From Nemophila menziesii (taxonomy: Eukaryota; Streptophyta; Magnoliopsida; Boraginales; Hydrophyllaceae), in assembly GCA_029959085.1 (NCBI GenBank), contig JARWIR010000005.1:4094501-4158500 (forward strand): a stretch of 64,000 nucleotides of DNA. The letters run 5' to 3'. The stretch's first letter is position 1. Every line of letters starts with the position of its first letter. The translations under genes were made by a program, and so were the position numbers. Under the pieces are notes generated by a model that saw only the letters and a list, made by a program, of their open reading frames with translations, made no database searches and was not told the origin of the DNA. Positions 38,319 to 50,283 of this stretch are shown one piece after another.

Positions 38319-39036
38319 GTGTAGATTAGGGGTGTGCATCGGGTTAGAAAACCCGCATAACCCGACCAGCCTGATTACACTAACTCGAAATAATACGGGT
38401 TAGTTTTCTATTGGGTGGGTTGCGGTTTACATTTTAGAAAAAGTATACACTTTTTGCGGGTTGCGGATTTTAAACTTGAAACCCGCATACCCGCATACCT
38501 GCATACCCGATTACCATGTAGTGTAAACTATTAGAAAAAATTGTATTGCTCATTTTATTCTAATAAATTTGTACGGTCATGTGATTCTCACTCTATATTT
38601 CTTTTTTATTCCTTCCCTTTTAAATTTTTTAAATCCCTTGGTATTTACAATATACTTTCTCAAATGAATCTGTTTTCATTTCAGTTATGATATTATCTCA
38701 ATCTTTTGTTTAATTCATAAATTTATTTTTCTAAAATCTCATTTTATATTTTTTAAAATCAGAGATGATTTAAAATGTATATGAATATATTAACTATATT
38801 TGTGTTGCAACATGCATTTGTAATATAATCCTGTCTAATGATTATGGATACAATTTCGGCTTATTTATTAAACCAAATCACCTACAATGCACCCGCAACC
38901 CGCTCAACCCAAAACGGTTTATATAATGGATTGGGCGGGTGAGGGTCTCATTTTTCAAAACCCGCACCACAACGGGCGGTTTGTGGGTTGATTACTTTTC
39001 ATCCAAAACCGACCCGCGCACACCCCTAGTGTAGAT
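38319..39036. mobile_element. hAT-like element inserted in retrotransposon D, 702 bp, 8-bp target duplication
   Basis: GTGTAGAT lies at 38319-38326 and 39029-39036. The insert starts TAGGGGTGTGCATCGGGTT and its complement starts TAGGGGTGTGCGCGGGTC. Fragment E at 63.77 kb is an empty version of the same site (ATTGATT, one 8-mer ATGTAGAG, AATGGAGAAC), which fixes the borders. The interior has dense ACCCGCA/GCGGGT motifs near both ends and no transposase. Confidence 0.92.
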
Positions 39037-39051
39037 AATGGAAAACTAATT

Positions 39052-39549
39052 ATGAGAGTAAAAGGCGAGGAAGAGAAGTTTAGTGTGTTCAAGGGTTTGA
39101 AGTTCCCTAATCCACCAAAAGATTGTTTCCCCTTGGACACACTAACTCATGAAGTAAAAAGTCCAATCAATGGTGGTGACACCTTAAGGTTGGAAGAGAA
39201 AAGGCAAAAGAAACGAAAATCTAAAGCTCCGCCCAACCTTAAAGGTGATCCATTCATTGCCTACTTGAAGGAGACTAAGAAAAGCGCTAAAAAGGTCCCA
39301 AGGGTACCTAAATGAAAGTGGAAAGATAGTGTGTTTTTGGTGGGAGATACTATAACTATTAAATATCCTAACCCACCGAACTCACCAAAAAAGTGCAAGT
39401 GTAAGAGTTCGTGGAGTGGTCCTTAAGAGGTCACTCGAATCAATTCTGGAAGGTTAGTTGAGCTGAACATCAAGGAGAGAAGTAAGCATCGCTTGATTGA
39501 GATTGATCGCCTGACCCACTGCTGGGGAGGTTACGTGAAAAAGAACTAA
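39052..39549 (+). pseudogene. Element D protease tail joined to an integrase GPY/F-like tail
   Basis: The frame from 39052 reads MRVKGEEEKFSVFKGLKFPN, the segment that follows Athila protease, then a Lys/Pro-rich linker to 39315. After a stop, another stretch reads VGDTITIKYPNPP, SSWSGP, then RLVELNIKERSKHRLIEIDRLTHCWGGYVKKN. This is the same module order and tail as in element B. No RT, RNase H or integrase core lies between. A stop replaces the residue after SGP. Confidence 0.65.
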
Positions 39550-39759
39550 CCATGAGGTAATACGTCGAACTTCAACGAAGTTAAACAAAAGTGCTTCTTG
39601 GGAGGCCATCCATATTTTTAATGCTTTAGTAGTTTTTGTTAATGTGTATTAGTAGATTTATTTGATGTGTATTGCATTATGAGAATGGTATTTGTTGTTT
39701 TTGATATCCAGGTGAGCAACTCATTGAGTTTGGGGTAAAGTCTGTGGAATTTTTGGTAT

Positions 39760-40095
39760 GCATCAGACCTTTGATGTGGTGCACCGCACCTCCATGCGGT
39801 GTACCGTAGCATCGGGTCACGTGCGCACTAAGCTTCACGGATGAAAATCTAGGGAGTTTTGGAGTTGTAAGACGTGTTCTACGGTGTACCGCATGATACG
39901 CGTTGCGCATCGCATGGTGCAAGACGTGACAAGATGAGTCCACGGTAAAATCACGAGATGATGAAAAGAACATTTTTCTGGTGTACCGCACGAAGCTTCT
40001 CGTTCGCACTAATCTCCACGCTTGACATTCCATGGATTAGTGTGAAGAAATTTGAGGTGCGGTGCCCTGCACCATTCATCCGGTGCACCGCACAA
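39760..40095 (+). repeat. GC-rich degenerate repeats with GCGGTGTACCG motif (element D)
   Basis: Repeated variants of GGTGCACCGCAC and GCGGTGTACCGTAG occur in the 3' part of the element, at the same place as in B and C. Confidence 0.75.
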
Positions 40096-40602
40096 GACGT
40101 AACAAAAATTGAAGAAAAGGGTTTAATCTTATCCCAATCCCTAAACCTTCAAGCTTCTTATTACCCACGCCTTTCACCACAATTAGAGCTTCAACCCAAA
40201 CTTCACCAAACATCAAAACACATCCAAATAACATACTTTTCATACCCAAAATCACCCTTCAATCATTCCTAACAACATTAGCCACCCAAAATCATTCCAA
40301 CAACACCAGAAATCAAGAATCAAACCAAAAAAATTCAAAATCCTTTTTCCTAAATACTTCATTCCTTCTCACCCTATCACAAATCCTTCATACCCACATA
40401 TCCAAAAATATTCCCCACACCTATTCACCTCCAAATATGACCTCAGTCATATATTCAAGGGACAGTTTCAAGCTTTGGTAAAATTTTGAGTTGAGAGTAG
40501 AGGAAGATGACAAGAAGAACCGAGACACTTGCTATTGTGAGAGATGTGTAGAAGAAATCATGCACAACTTCAGGAGAGAACAAGAGGAAACAAGTCTAAA
40601 AT

Positions 40603-41677
40603 GGTGTGAGTAAAGCAAATAAGCAAAAGGGTGATTCGAGTTCGTTGGCTAAAGATAAACCGATAGTTGTGGAGTCGAGAATGATCGAGTATACGAAGAA
40701 GAAAGCTCCACAGTCTCTTCAAGCCAAGGTATCCTCGCCCAACATGAACAATCATTCTAGGATGCTAGAAGATGAGGCGAGTAAAATTGTGCCTTCTTTT
40801 GTAATCATATATGAGCGTAAATTTCATGAAGAGGTAGAAAGATGAAAATATACGAGATTTCTTGAGATGGGGGAACAATTATGATGGAAGTATTTCATGA
40901 TGGAGCACTCGAAGTTGAATTTTGTGCTAGTAAGAGAGTCTTTCACCGAGATAGAGATGGAAGAATTCCTATTCGGGGTAAGTTGATCCCATTCAAAGTT
41001 GAGGATATTAGAAGCCATTTCCGAATGAGGGAATTGGTTGGACTTTTCAAGTATCATGAGGCTGTGAAGAATATCGAAGGTTCTAATTGGGAGAAACTAT
41101 ATGAAAGAGTGTTTACTGGTATTTGGTATTGTATAATGATAAAGAAGAGTTGAAGACTTCTTGGCCTTACAAGTTTCTTCAACCGGATACGAGAATTTGG
41201 TACCACTTTATTGCACCTTCAGCCCTGGGAAACACTCAAGTCGCGGATATACGTCAGAAATCCACCATCTTGTTTAATTGTATTATGATAGAGGAAGAAA
41301 TTGATATGGCTCATTTGATCTTTGATGAGGTAATGAAATTTATTGTCAAACCTATTAGTTTTTATAACTTGAAATACCCATCAATGATCACTAGCCTAGT
41401 GTTGAAAGCGGATGTGAATATTGGGGAGAATGGAAGCTTGTTAATTAAGTCCGTCTTAGGCGATGTGTGGGTTAAGAATATATTAAGTGGAAAGAATTTC
41501 AAGGGGTTTCCTTGGCAAGAGAAGATGAGTGAGCAATTGAAGCAAATCGAAACAGTTCAAACCATTCTCGCTAATGATGTGGCATTAATCAAAACCAATC
41601 AAATACACGTCATTACACTCCTAAAGAAACTACCGCGACACCGTGAAGGATCCACCGCTCCTTCTACTAGAAGATGA
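40603..41677 (+). pseudogene. Athila env-position ORF (putative plant transposon protein type), broken
   Basis: Frames 40606-40845, about 40860-41110 and 41123-41677 together resemble the protein that follows pol in Athila elements. The clearest part is in the last frame: a pattern of L-x3-R-x-W-x2-FI-x3-L, then an R-x2-LL-like segment and FNCIMIEEEIDMAHLIFDEV, as in the plant 'putative transposon protein' family, followed by a Gln/Thr-rich tail. At least two frame breaks separate the parts. The role of this protein in Athila elements is not settled. Confidence 0.6.
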
Positions 41678-41777
41678 TCACGCGAGGCAATATCCTCGAG
41701 AGTATGTGTCTCTCTTCTCTACCACCTTTCTCTAGTTGTATATTGGTATTTGTCTTTAATTATATTGAGTCTGTTTT

Positions 41778-41830
41778 GAGTCGTGGACATCACTGCTCAC
41801 CTTTGAGTTGTGGGTCGGGGATCTGTTGTC
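41778..41830 (+). other. Candidate hairpin and purine tract, element D
   Basis: GAGTCGTG-GACAT-CACTGCTC (two mismatches in the stem) is followed by TTTGAGTTGTGGGTCGGGGA. It corresponds to better-preserved copies in elements B and C. Confidence 0.5.
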
Positions 41831-42775
41831 CCCTCCCGACATTATGTCATTTATTTGCTTTCAATAAGTGTGAAGGTTGAAGTGGAAGATAATGAATGTA
41901 TCTTTTAAGCTGAATTTTAGTGAGTTAATGATAGTAATTTTACAAACTTGTGTTGTATATGCTTGATAAATTTTACATGAAATTTGAATAATAAGTAAAG
42001 AAGAGATTATTGAGAAATACAATTAAGTGAGTTTTATTTTTGTTAAGCATGAGTGGTGTGTAAAACGTGAGATCTAAGCTATCGTATAAACCATTTGATG
42101 AACGTGCTATAATTGAGGAAGTAACTAATTTGTATAGGACATGACATGATTAAGGCGGTTCTTTGTAAGCCCTTGAGCCTTTTAACTTGCTACCCATACT
42201 TAATTGTTATATGATCTGTCTTAGCCCCTATGTGCCTTTTTAAAGCCTTTTATTAGCCGCATTATAAGTCGTATCCTTTAGATTATTAGGACTTTACGAT
42301 ATGACCCGCACTCGAATTGAGATATCTGACACTCGTCGAGAGCTTGAGTTTGGGGTGGTGGTTCTTATTGGATTATAATTTGTTGGGATTTGGTATTTGT
42401 AATTGAGCTTCATGATCACATTGAGATATACACATTGTAACCCTTTGTCGGGATGAAGGAAAAGAAAGAAAAAGATTTGAAAAGAAAAGATTGAGAAAAA
42501 TATATTGAAAAAGGAAAAGAATTAAAGTGACATGACTTCTCACACTAAAAAGAGGGTCATTGTCACACATAAAAGAAAAATATACATATTCTTGGACGGG
42601 CAAAGTGGGAATTAGGCGATCATGAGAAGGTTTATTTCGAGATTATTGGGGGTGCTACTTTGTGCATCAATTGGGATGAGTGAGAACATATCGTAGAGTA
42701 ACTCAAGCTCTAGGGAGACTCGTTGGTAGCTAGTGAGGAAGGGCCAAAAGCCCTTTCTAATTTATCCAAATATAT

Positions 42776-43687
42776 GTATCACAATAATTCTGTTGCCAAT
42801 TCGAGGAATAACAAAAGACTTCCAATCCTTGAGAAGATCACACAACCCAAAAGCTGTTAAACCCATATCGTCTAACTCAAACAATCTAAAGCATCCGTCC
42901 TTACCAAATTTTCATAATAAAATCCAAAAGTTTCCCCACATAGTCGCCCGAAGACGAGTTCGAAACTTAACGGTGCCCGATCGAGATTTGACCCACCAAA
43001 TTCAAGTGAACTTTCTCCTTTGAACGTGAGCCATATCCAACCACCCAATCGGCCACCTAGAGCAGTAGGGACACAATCAAAGTAAAGATACCTAAGTAGA
43101 ATAATTCAATCGTAGTAAAGATTTAAAGCAAAATGGATAATTAAAGCTAGGGTTTTCAAAAAAGGCTTTTAGTTTTCTTAGTAGTAAAATACCGATATAA
43201 GTCACTGTCTTAAAATATATCATAACACAAAACGAATAAGAAGAATATAAAAAAATTGAACATGAGGGTATTTATGTCTAATTAGGTAGGAAAAAGTTAA
43301 GTAGAGAAGGCTCATTCTCATAATAAGAGCACTGGTGTTATTATTAGATCATAGGGATCTGTCGTTTTGTTTTGTATTAGTGGACCATCGGGAAGTTTAG
43401 TGTATTTAGCTCTGTTTTAGAATCTAGAATATAATAAAAAGAAGGCGAAGGTAGAAAGATAATAGAATATTCTAGAAAATGGGTTTGGACTTGGGCTTGG
43501 GCTTGGGCTTGAAAGCCTTTTACATTCATCCGTAAAGCAGTATAAATAAATGGTGTCATTTTGTAAATCATCCCAAAAAAAAATTCTCTAAAACAATATA
43601 CTGTGTTGTCTCTTGTTCTCCTTCGTGTTTGGGGTGCTAAAGAAGAGTCAAAACGGTGTGCAGATCGATTCGATTTTCTCTGAAAAG
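42776..43687. other. Region between element D and the F-box gene
   Basis: Similarity to element C ends near 42775. No gene was found. A short GGGCTT tandem (about 43491-43513) lies upstream of the F-box gene, and the last 100-200 bp are the probable promoter and leader. Confidence 0.45.
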
Positions 43688-43824
43688 GTACATTCTAATT
43701 AAAAGCTCATTCTATAATTTTTAACTAAGTTTGATATATTTTTTAATTAAATTATGTAGCGATTACAATTGGTTCCACACTGTGTGGATGTATATTTGAT
43801 TAAATTGGTGTATTTGTCCGTCAG
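43688..43824 (+). other. Likely 5'-UTR intron of the F-box gene
   Basis: AAAAG|GTACAT at 43688 and GTCAG|GC ending at 43824 border an AT-rich stretch just before ATG 43833. Confidence 0.5.
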
Positions 43825-43832
43825 GCAAAGAT

Positions 43833-44933
43833 ATGAAAAGTAACGAGAAAGATGGTTATGAGGTGTCGGAAGATGTAATCGAACAAATACTTTTAAGGGT
43901 AAAAGTAAAATCATTATTACGATTCAAATGTGTTTGCAAAAAATGGTACGCTCTTATCCAAAATCAAACCTTTATTCTCAATCATTTCAACCATCAGAGC
44001 AATCATCTTCTTTCCTACAGTCTTGATCGTGATCAAGATAAATATGTTTGGAGCCTTTTTGTAGATTCAACATTGTTGAGATATGAACAACCTAACGAGT
44101 TACAGTATCAGAATTTAGAATGTGCATTGGGTCAGATAGATGGGATATTTTGTGTTATGGATAGAAACAAAGAGTTGAGTTTAAGTTTATGGAATCCTGC
44201 TACACAAGAAATCAGACAACTCCATAACTCTCGTCCAGACATTGCACCACATTATAGTTGCTATTTTTTTGCAATTGGATTTGGGTTTGAGCCATTAACA
44301 AGTGATTACAAGGTGGTTTGGATTCGAAGATTTGCTGATTTAGATAATTATACTCAGATGGATGATTTTTATGAACATCAAGTAGTCTCAGTTTATACAT
44401 TTAGTTCGGAATCTTGGAGACACTTTGAGCTTGATGATATTGGTATTGATAGTACTGATTTCAACACATACTTAAATGGATTCTGTTATTTTCAGTACAC
44501 AAGCAGTTTGAACATCCTAGATTGTGAATGTGCTCTTGTTTCCTTTGATTTGAGCAAAGAAGTGTTTAAGAAAATAAAAATTCCTGAAGATATTAAATCT
44601 CTATGGAATCAGATTTGCGTGTGTAAGGAGTCAATTGCGTTGATCCATTTTGATGGTAATGTAAGTGAAGGATCAGTTGATATATGGTTAATGAATGAAA
44701 GTCAAGTATGGAGCAAACATATAAGTATTGGACCACTTTTAGACTTAAAGGACTCACTCTCTTTCTTTTTGTTGGATTATAAGCTTATTCGTACGACTAC
44801 TTCTGGCCAAGTGATTTTATATGACCTTCATACTCAACAAATTATCAATCTCGAAGGTATTTGCCTGAGTGATTATGGATGTTACTTCCACGATTACAAA
44901 GAGAGTTTAATATCACTCAAGCCTAAAAACTAG
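43833..44933 (+). CDS. F-box protein with FBA-type associated domain
   Basis: One uninterrupted 366-aa frame. Residues about 12-52 are an F-box (SEDVIEQILLRVKVKSLLRFKCVCKKWYALI), which binds SKP1 in SCF ubiquitin ligases. The rest matches the plant F-box-associated pattern: ALGQIDGIFCV, LWNPATQEIRQL, FAIGFGFEPLTSDYKVVWI, VSVYTFSSESWRHF, then LVSFDLSKEVFKKIKIPE and VDIWLMNE. The substrate cannot be told from sequence. The frame is intact although it lies between dead transposons. This is a large, fast-evolving family, so orthology is uncertain. Confidence 0.88.
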   Translation: MKSNEKDGYEVSEDVIEQILLRVKVKSLLRFKCVCKKWYALIQNQTFILNHFNHQSNHLLSYSLDRDQDKYVWSLFVDSTLLRYEQPNELQYQNLECALGQIDGIFCVMDRNKELSLSLWNPATQEIRQLHNSRPDIAPHYSCYFFAIGFGFEPLTSDYKVVWIRRFADLDNYTQMDDFYEHQVVSVYTFSSESWRHFELDDIGIDSTDFNTYLNGFCYFQYTSSLNILDCECALVSFDLSKEVFKKIKIPEDIKSLWNQICVCKESIALIHFDGNVSEGSVDIWLMNESQVWSKHISIGPLLDLKDSLSFFLLDYKLIRTTTSGQVILYDLHTQQIINLEGICLSDYGCYFHDYKESLISLKPKN

Positions 44934-45734
44934 AATCAAGAATTTTCTTTTTATTTCTTGTATTTTCTGAGCTGAATAAATTCAATTTGATATAAATGGT
45001 ATTACTGGATCTCATTTAAACATGGAGCAATAAATCTATTTTTTCTCCTTTTTACATGTTACACTTACCTCGATAATTGTTTTGTAACGTAGATACACTG
45101 AAGAAGATATACTTTTTTAAGTGACTCTTTAAATGCACTAAAAAGTATTCAAGAAAAATTAAAATTCATAGTTTTGAATTGAAAACTGATTTATTAATAT
45201 TTCAGCCTAAAAGTTTTGGAGAAACCTTCATATGATCAGAGATAGGAATCATTACTCATGAGATCAAAAAAGTTGGGTCCTTTATTACACCTGCTAATTT
45301 AATTCACACAAATTACATTTTTCGATCTTCTTACTTTCCTATAAATAATAGTAGTTGATATATCTCGAGTTTTCTTTTGATCTTTTCTTATAAGATATTT
45401 GGCGAAATAAATCTTAAGTGATGGAGGATTTTTTTATCAAAGTAGAAACTACCCGTTGAGAGTCTGGGAAAGTAAACACTAAAACACACTATTCGAAAGG
45501 TCCCTAATGTTTCGAATAATGACAATAATGGATCAGCTATCTTAGTCTGAAACTGAAGCTCCAGCGAAGGTTGATATAATAGAAGAGCCTTAAAGGAGAA
45601 ATTAGTAGAAATGATACAAGAAAATCCTACTATGGAGTCAAAAAATGGTGGGTCGTGGGCACACACAAAAAGTAGTAACGTGGAGGAGAAGATCTTTACC
45701 GACAAAGCAAGAATATTCCAGAAATGTGTCGCAA
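44934..45734. other. 3' flank of the F-box gene, no intact gene
   Basis: AT-rich. The stretch 45480-45720 looks mildly coding-like and may belong to the IQD relic that follows. Confidence 0.4.
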
Positions 45735-45925
45735 AATATATAAATATATATATATGCTTGCGACTGAATCAGCAAAAGCAAAACTTAGAGCACAATTAGC
45801 TGCTAATATTAATGAAGATATGAATGATTCAGAGAATATATAGTTTTATTAGGCGTCATTCTTTGCCTTCATTGAGTAACAGTAAATTAAACTCAGTTTC
45901 ACCTCGTGTGTGCTTAAACCGTTAC
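45735..45925 (+). pseudogene. Relic of an IQD (IQ67-domain) gene, DUF4005 end
   Basis: The translation reads LATESAKAKLRAQLAA, then after a stop or shift RRHSLPSLSNSKLNSVSPRV. IQD proteins typically end with ATESAKAKxRSQS...RRxSxPxxxSKxxSxSPRV, so order and spacing fit. No calmodulin-binding IQ motifs were found upstream, and the frame is broken. Confidence 0.5.
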
Positions 45926-46379
45926 AAGCTAATGGTAAAGGAGGTAACAAAATTAACAAATCACTTTCAGGTTCTAAAGATGGTAAGAACTTTTTACAAC
46001 TTTTTTGAGTTCTTTAAATGTTTTACCTGGATAGAGGAGATGAGCTGGAATAAAATGGAAGAGACGTGTTTGTTTATTTAGTGATGTTTCAATTTGTTGA
46101 AAAATGAAAGATGAGAAAAATGGTGTTTTTTATTTTCGTATAATTGTGTATTGTTTTATGTTAGAATTTAATGGTGTTAGATAAGTTTTAATATGTATAG
46201 TTGTGATTTGTAAACATGGAATGCTGGGTGTTTTTGTTAATGTTATATGTGTGTGCACTTATTCTTTATTTTGCTTGGATTTGTTATTGTTTAGTTCAAG
46301 ATTGTTTAATAACATAAAATTGAAAATAGATTTTTTTTTTTCATACATGTGAGGCTTAAAAGCTAAGACGAACACGATT

Positions 46380-47403
46380 ACCAGAAAACACTAACTCATT
46401 GAGCGTCTCGTGCATATTCACTCATATAGTTCGTAATAGTATTCCAAAGGTAATATGGATCATCAAAATCTACATGTTCCGTTTGGGCATTTGCTCCCTC
46501 CTTGGCTAAGCTAGCCTATCTACACATAAGTTAGTTTCACACAAGATATGAAACACTTTAAAATTGGGATGATCTCGTAACATGTACCTGCACTCGCGTC
46601 CATGGAGGACCCCCGAGTCCGTCTCGATATGAAGTTCTTTAAAACCTTTCTTAATTGCTCAACGTGAACCATAGTGGAGTGCAAGAAGTTCTGATGTGAA
46701 CACTCACCAACATAACCAGCTATGCAAGACCCATTTCTATCCCTCTATATACCACCAATACCAGCTACTCCCCTATTCTCACATCAAAGTTGTCATCTAC
46801 GTTGAGTTTTTTTCCATCCTTTGGCTTCATCTACTTGACCATTATGTTTCTTGCTAACTTGATTAAACCTTTATCATATTCTTTTTTTCCACGCTAGAAT
46901 GAAGTTGCTTGCGAGCTGCATTACTTGCTTTTTAGTAACCTTTATTCACTACACCTCATTTAATTCATTAAATACCATCAAATTCCGAGTAGTCCAGATA
47001 ACCCAGATTGTCGGGACAAAACCAAGGGCCATTCGATTTCGGCAATTCTCGCTTTTGTCTTTAGGTGGCCCTCTATCCATTTCTTTACTCCATTTTCTCC
47101 CACAGAATGCGTACCCAACCATTGAATTCAAGTTTTGCTGACCAGGATCTATAAACCGTCTGTCCAGGGGTCCCTCCTCCACAAATGATTAATCTGACAC
47201 AATTCCTTCAACATTGCAGTAGTTAGTCCTCCTTCGCAAGGCTGTTGTACCAGCTCTTCATCAGTTTGCAAGTCTACTCCAGGGGCTATTGGCCTCACAC
47301 GCTGTCCCACTTTAGAGGTCAGGCTACTCACGTCAGGCTGTACCGCTGTACCAAACCGAATATTTGCCAAACTAATTTTGCAATTTTGCACTCCATGGAC
47401 CAT
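46380..47403 (-). pseudogene. LINE 3' part: zinc-binding RT end and RNase H remnant
   Basis: On the minus strand 47182-46949 ends MALGFVPTIWVIWTTRNLMVFNEL, the motif region between RT and RNase H of plant LINEs. Further down (about 46760-46500) shifted pieces read GGIYRDRNGSCIAGYVGE, an RNase H core. Several stops are present. Confidence 0.6.
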
Positions 47404-47683
47404 GAATATGTGATTTAAATCATCTCATCAACTATCCCCTTTTATTTTCCACAGATGCAATTCTATTTCTAGTTATCCTCTAAATTAATACATGTACCTT
47501 CTATGAGCATTTTAGCTTCTAGATCATTTCCCATTTAAATGATACATCAGCTGCATTATTTCTATTCAATTGAAAGCCGATTTAAACGTAAACATGCTCG
47601 ATGCCTCATAACGCCACTTCACATTCATCCCTTTTTTTCTTTTCTAAACGCTTATATTAAAAACAAAACAAAATACAAAAGGA

Positions 47684-48660
47684 TCAGCCCACCCCCGTAG
47701 GGGTAGCGTCAAGGCTAATAAGTTTAGCTAATTCTAGTGGGATTGGGAGTTTGCAGTAATCTAAAACTACACCACTTGGCAGATTCCTACAAACCCAATC
47801 CGCTACTCTATTTCTCTCACGACTAACAAAAGAGAAGTTAGGATTACAAAATTCCGAAATATAATAAATACTTCTAACAATGTTTCTAATACTAGGATAA
47901 TTTAAAATGCGATTACAAGAGAGAGGATCCATCAGCTGAAAATTATCATTTTCCACAATGATGTGAAAGTTGTTGAGTTCTTTTGCCCATAGACAAGCCT
48001 TAAGTATTCCTAATGCTTCAGCCTCAAGAACATTTGTAGCGCTTATTCTCTAAACCATACATCTTAATAGCTTCCCTTGATGATTCCTGGCCACACAAGA
48101 TACTGTGGATTTGTCATTAGTAAATGAAGCATCTGTATTAATTTTAATAGAATTAGGAGGTGGTGGTATCCACTTACTAGCTTTGATAGCTAAATTATCT
48201 TGTTTTTTTCTCACTATAATTGAATTATAGTGAGTTTGGAGTTCCTTCAGATTATTATTCTCATCATTAGGAATTGTTCCATTTGTATTCATAACTTGTT
48301 GTTCCTTTTCATTTTGATTTTGTGATTCAGGTGACATTAAGCCTTTCTTACAGTTTGCATTTAGGTATTCTTTCCATATTTGTATTGCCTTTAGTACTGT
48401 TCTATTAGGATCAGGATTTTGTCTATTAAAGACAAAAGCATTTCTATCCTTCCAAATGGACCAAGCTATAATACATGCTAGTTCAGTTAGGAAAGCCTCT
48501 TTTTTAGCCTCCTTAGCCATTGGTTTTAGAATATTAGCCATCCATAAGTCTACTTTACAATAGGCTTGGTTGCTAGTCCTAAAACCCAATGGGGAGGCTA
48601 ACCAAGTGGCCCTCGCCCAATCACATTCATCCCTCAAACTCCATTTGCTTCCACCACTCC
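47684..48660 (-). pseudogene. Second LINE 3' end: zf-RVT to RNase H, one frame break
   Basis: The 48637-48050 frame reads CIIAWSIWKDRNAFVFN, then PPPNSIKINTDASF, the entry to the RNase H domain with its first catalytic Asp (TDAS). After a break at about 48050 the 47956-47684 frame continues VENDNFQLMD (second acidic region) and FVSRERNRVADWVCRNLP, where HREANxxADxxA is expected. It differs in sequence from the LINE at 46.4-47.4 kb, so two insertions lie side by side. Confidence 0.7.
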
Positions 48661-49640
48661 TTTCTGAAGTACATTTTCCCCGGCTAAGATGGATTTACAC
48701 ACGTTTAAATCTCCCCCTTTTTCTCTCGATTTAATAAACCGTCTTTAAAATAATTATTTCTTACAACTTCCACCCGCTCTACTCACTTTCCGCAGTAACT
48801 ATCCTTTATTTTTAGTTTTAAACATGATTTCATCTTTAGTTTTAATTTAGTTTTTCTTCATTTTGTATTAATTTTATTATGAGCCAAAAGTCTAAATGCT
48901 TGAGGATGTTAATGTAATGACTTGTGCTTGATTATTTGGTATTGTTATTACATTATGGATTTTTATTAACGTTTAATTAAATAGAGTTACGATTAATTTC
49001 AATTCCATTGTTCTTATATTTGTGTTAATTACTCATGTGCTCTGGTCAAGTAGTAGGAGCTCTACTAACTTAGTTAACACATGTTCGGGGGCAAGGTTAC
49101 AGACTTAATATTTGAACGCCTAGTGACTTGGACGAGTGGGTTGCATGTACGCTAGGTAGTATTTGAGTAGTGTTCTTTAATACATCGGATAACCGAAGGG
49201 TGTGTAAGGTAGATGCTCTAGGTTCCCAAATAGGGGATAAAGTTGCTCAGATTCCCAACTAATGTGAATATCATAACCAATTCACCCTTATAGAATAACA
49301 AGATCAGTTAATCCTCTTTTCCATTTCGTATTTCCTTTTCAGTTCAATCATGACTTAAAGCCCTATTGCTTGCTTATTTGTGTTTCTTTTAATATTGCCT
49401 TTCTTAGTTGATAATTACAAAAAAAACCTAAAAGAATCCTCCTTTATTTACTTTATTATTGTTTTATTAGACTATAAACCTTTCGCTTTTGCTTTAATAA
49501 AATACATCAATCGCATCGATCTCTGTGGAAAACGATACCCTACTTACTATACTCTTGCTGGCTACCATCTGTTCTCTGCAGAGGTGTATTTTTCATCAAG
49601 CGTTGACATTCTATTTTTATAGACGGAAACACCAAAGGTC
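48661..49640. other. Region likely containing the 5' LTR of element A
   Basis: No gene. It directly precedes a degenerate PBS at 49645, so part should be LTR, but I cannot define its ends. Confidence 0.4.
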
Positions 49641-49644
49641 AAGA

Positions 49645-50283
49645 TGGCGCCGCTTGCCAATGATCGGTGTTCTAATCTTGAAAGATTGATTAAAGAAAAG
49701 AATAAGAGAGAAAGAAAAGCGTTAGAGAAAATGTCCAACCATAATGCACCACCTAGATTTGAGGAGAATTTGCAGTGGAACCAGCATTTAGGAGGTAATC
49801 CACCTGAACGGGTTCAAAACAATTCAAATTTAGCGAACTTGAATGGAGAGATTCCACCCAATGTACCTCATCATCAAATGCAAGGTATCTCTGAGCCATG
49901 AGTGCCTTTCCGTGTTCAGTCTTTGGGGATTCGCCCTCCAGTTATTCAAGGCGCGTGTTTTAAGCCCGATATGGGTATATGTTGAATCAGTTCCTAAGTT
50001 ATAGGAACTACAGTGGAGCTGCTCACTAAGATCTGGTTTGAGCTATGCAGAAGTTTATGACGCCTAAATTACTCAGGGTGTCACAAGGGAACAAATGTAC
50101 TACTTTATGTTCCAAATTTTCTTGACCGGAGGAGCTAGTGAGTGGTTAGACAAACAACCATATGAGACTATCCCTAGTTTGGATTCACTTCAAGCAAGGT
50201 TCTTCGATAGATTCTATTCGCAGAGTATGAGGATGAAAGACCAAGTTGAGCTTGCCAATTTTTTGAAAGATGATGATGGAACT
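49645..50283 (+). pseudogene. Element A: PBS and gag start of an Athila-like element, cut by element B
   Basis: TGGCGCCGCTTGCCAATGAT at 49645 resembles the tRNA-Asp primer site seen intact in element B. The 49644-49901 and 50095-50283 frames follow with the gag motif YYFMFQIFLTGGASEWLDKQP and RFFDRFYSQSMRMKDQVELANFL. At 50284 the gag frame stops exactly where the LTR of element B begins, so A was interrupted by B. Confidence 0.65.

Larger units (their letters stand above)
38170..42775 (+). mobile_element. Element D: truncated Athila-like Ty3/gypsy retrotransposon
   Basis: Order on +: protease C-terminal part (NLIIPCDLLILDYDADRN near 38205-38260, then GRPF-like), continuing after a hAT insertion as NGKLIMRVKGEEEKFSVFKG; an integrase-tail GPY/F-like module ending LTHCWGGYVKKN (about 39320-39549); GC-rich repeats; an env-position ORF; a hairpin plus purine tract; and 3' non-coding DNA matching element C up to about 42775. 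LTRs, gag, RT, RNase H and the integrase core are absent. Internal stops show it is inactive. Confidence 0.75.

Noticed and set aside
38955..39140. Minus-strand 61-codon ORF
   Set aside because: Spans the border of the hAT insertion and the protease region in antisense; chance frame.
40824..41057. Minus-strand ORF of 77 codons
   Set aside because: Antisense shadow of the env-position pseudogene of element D.
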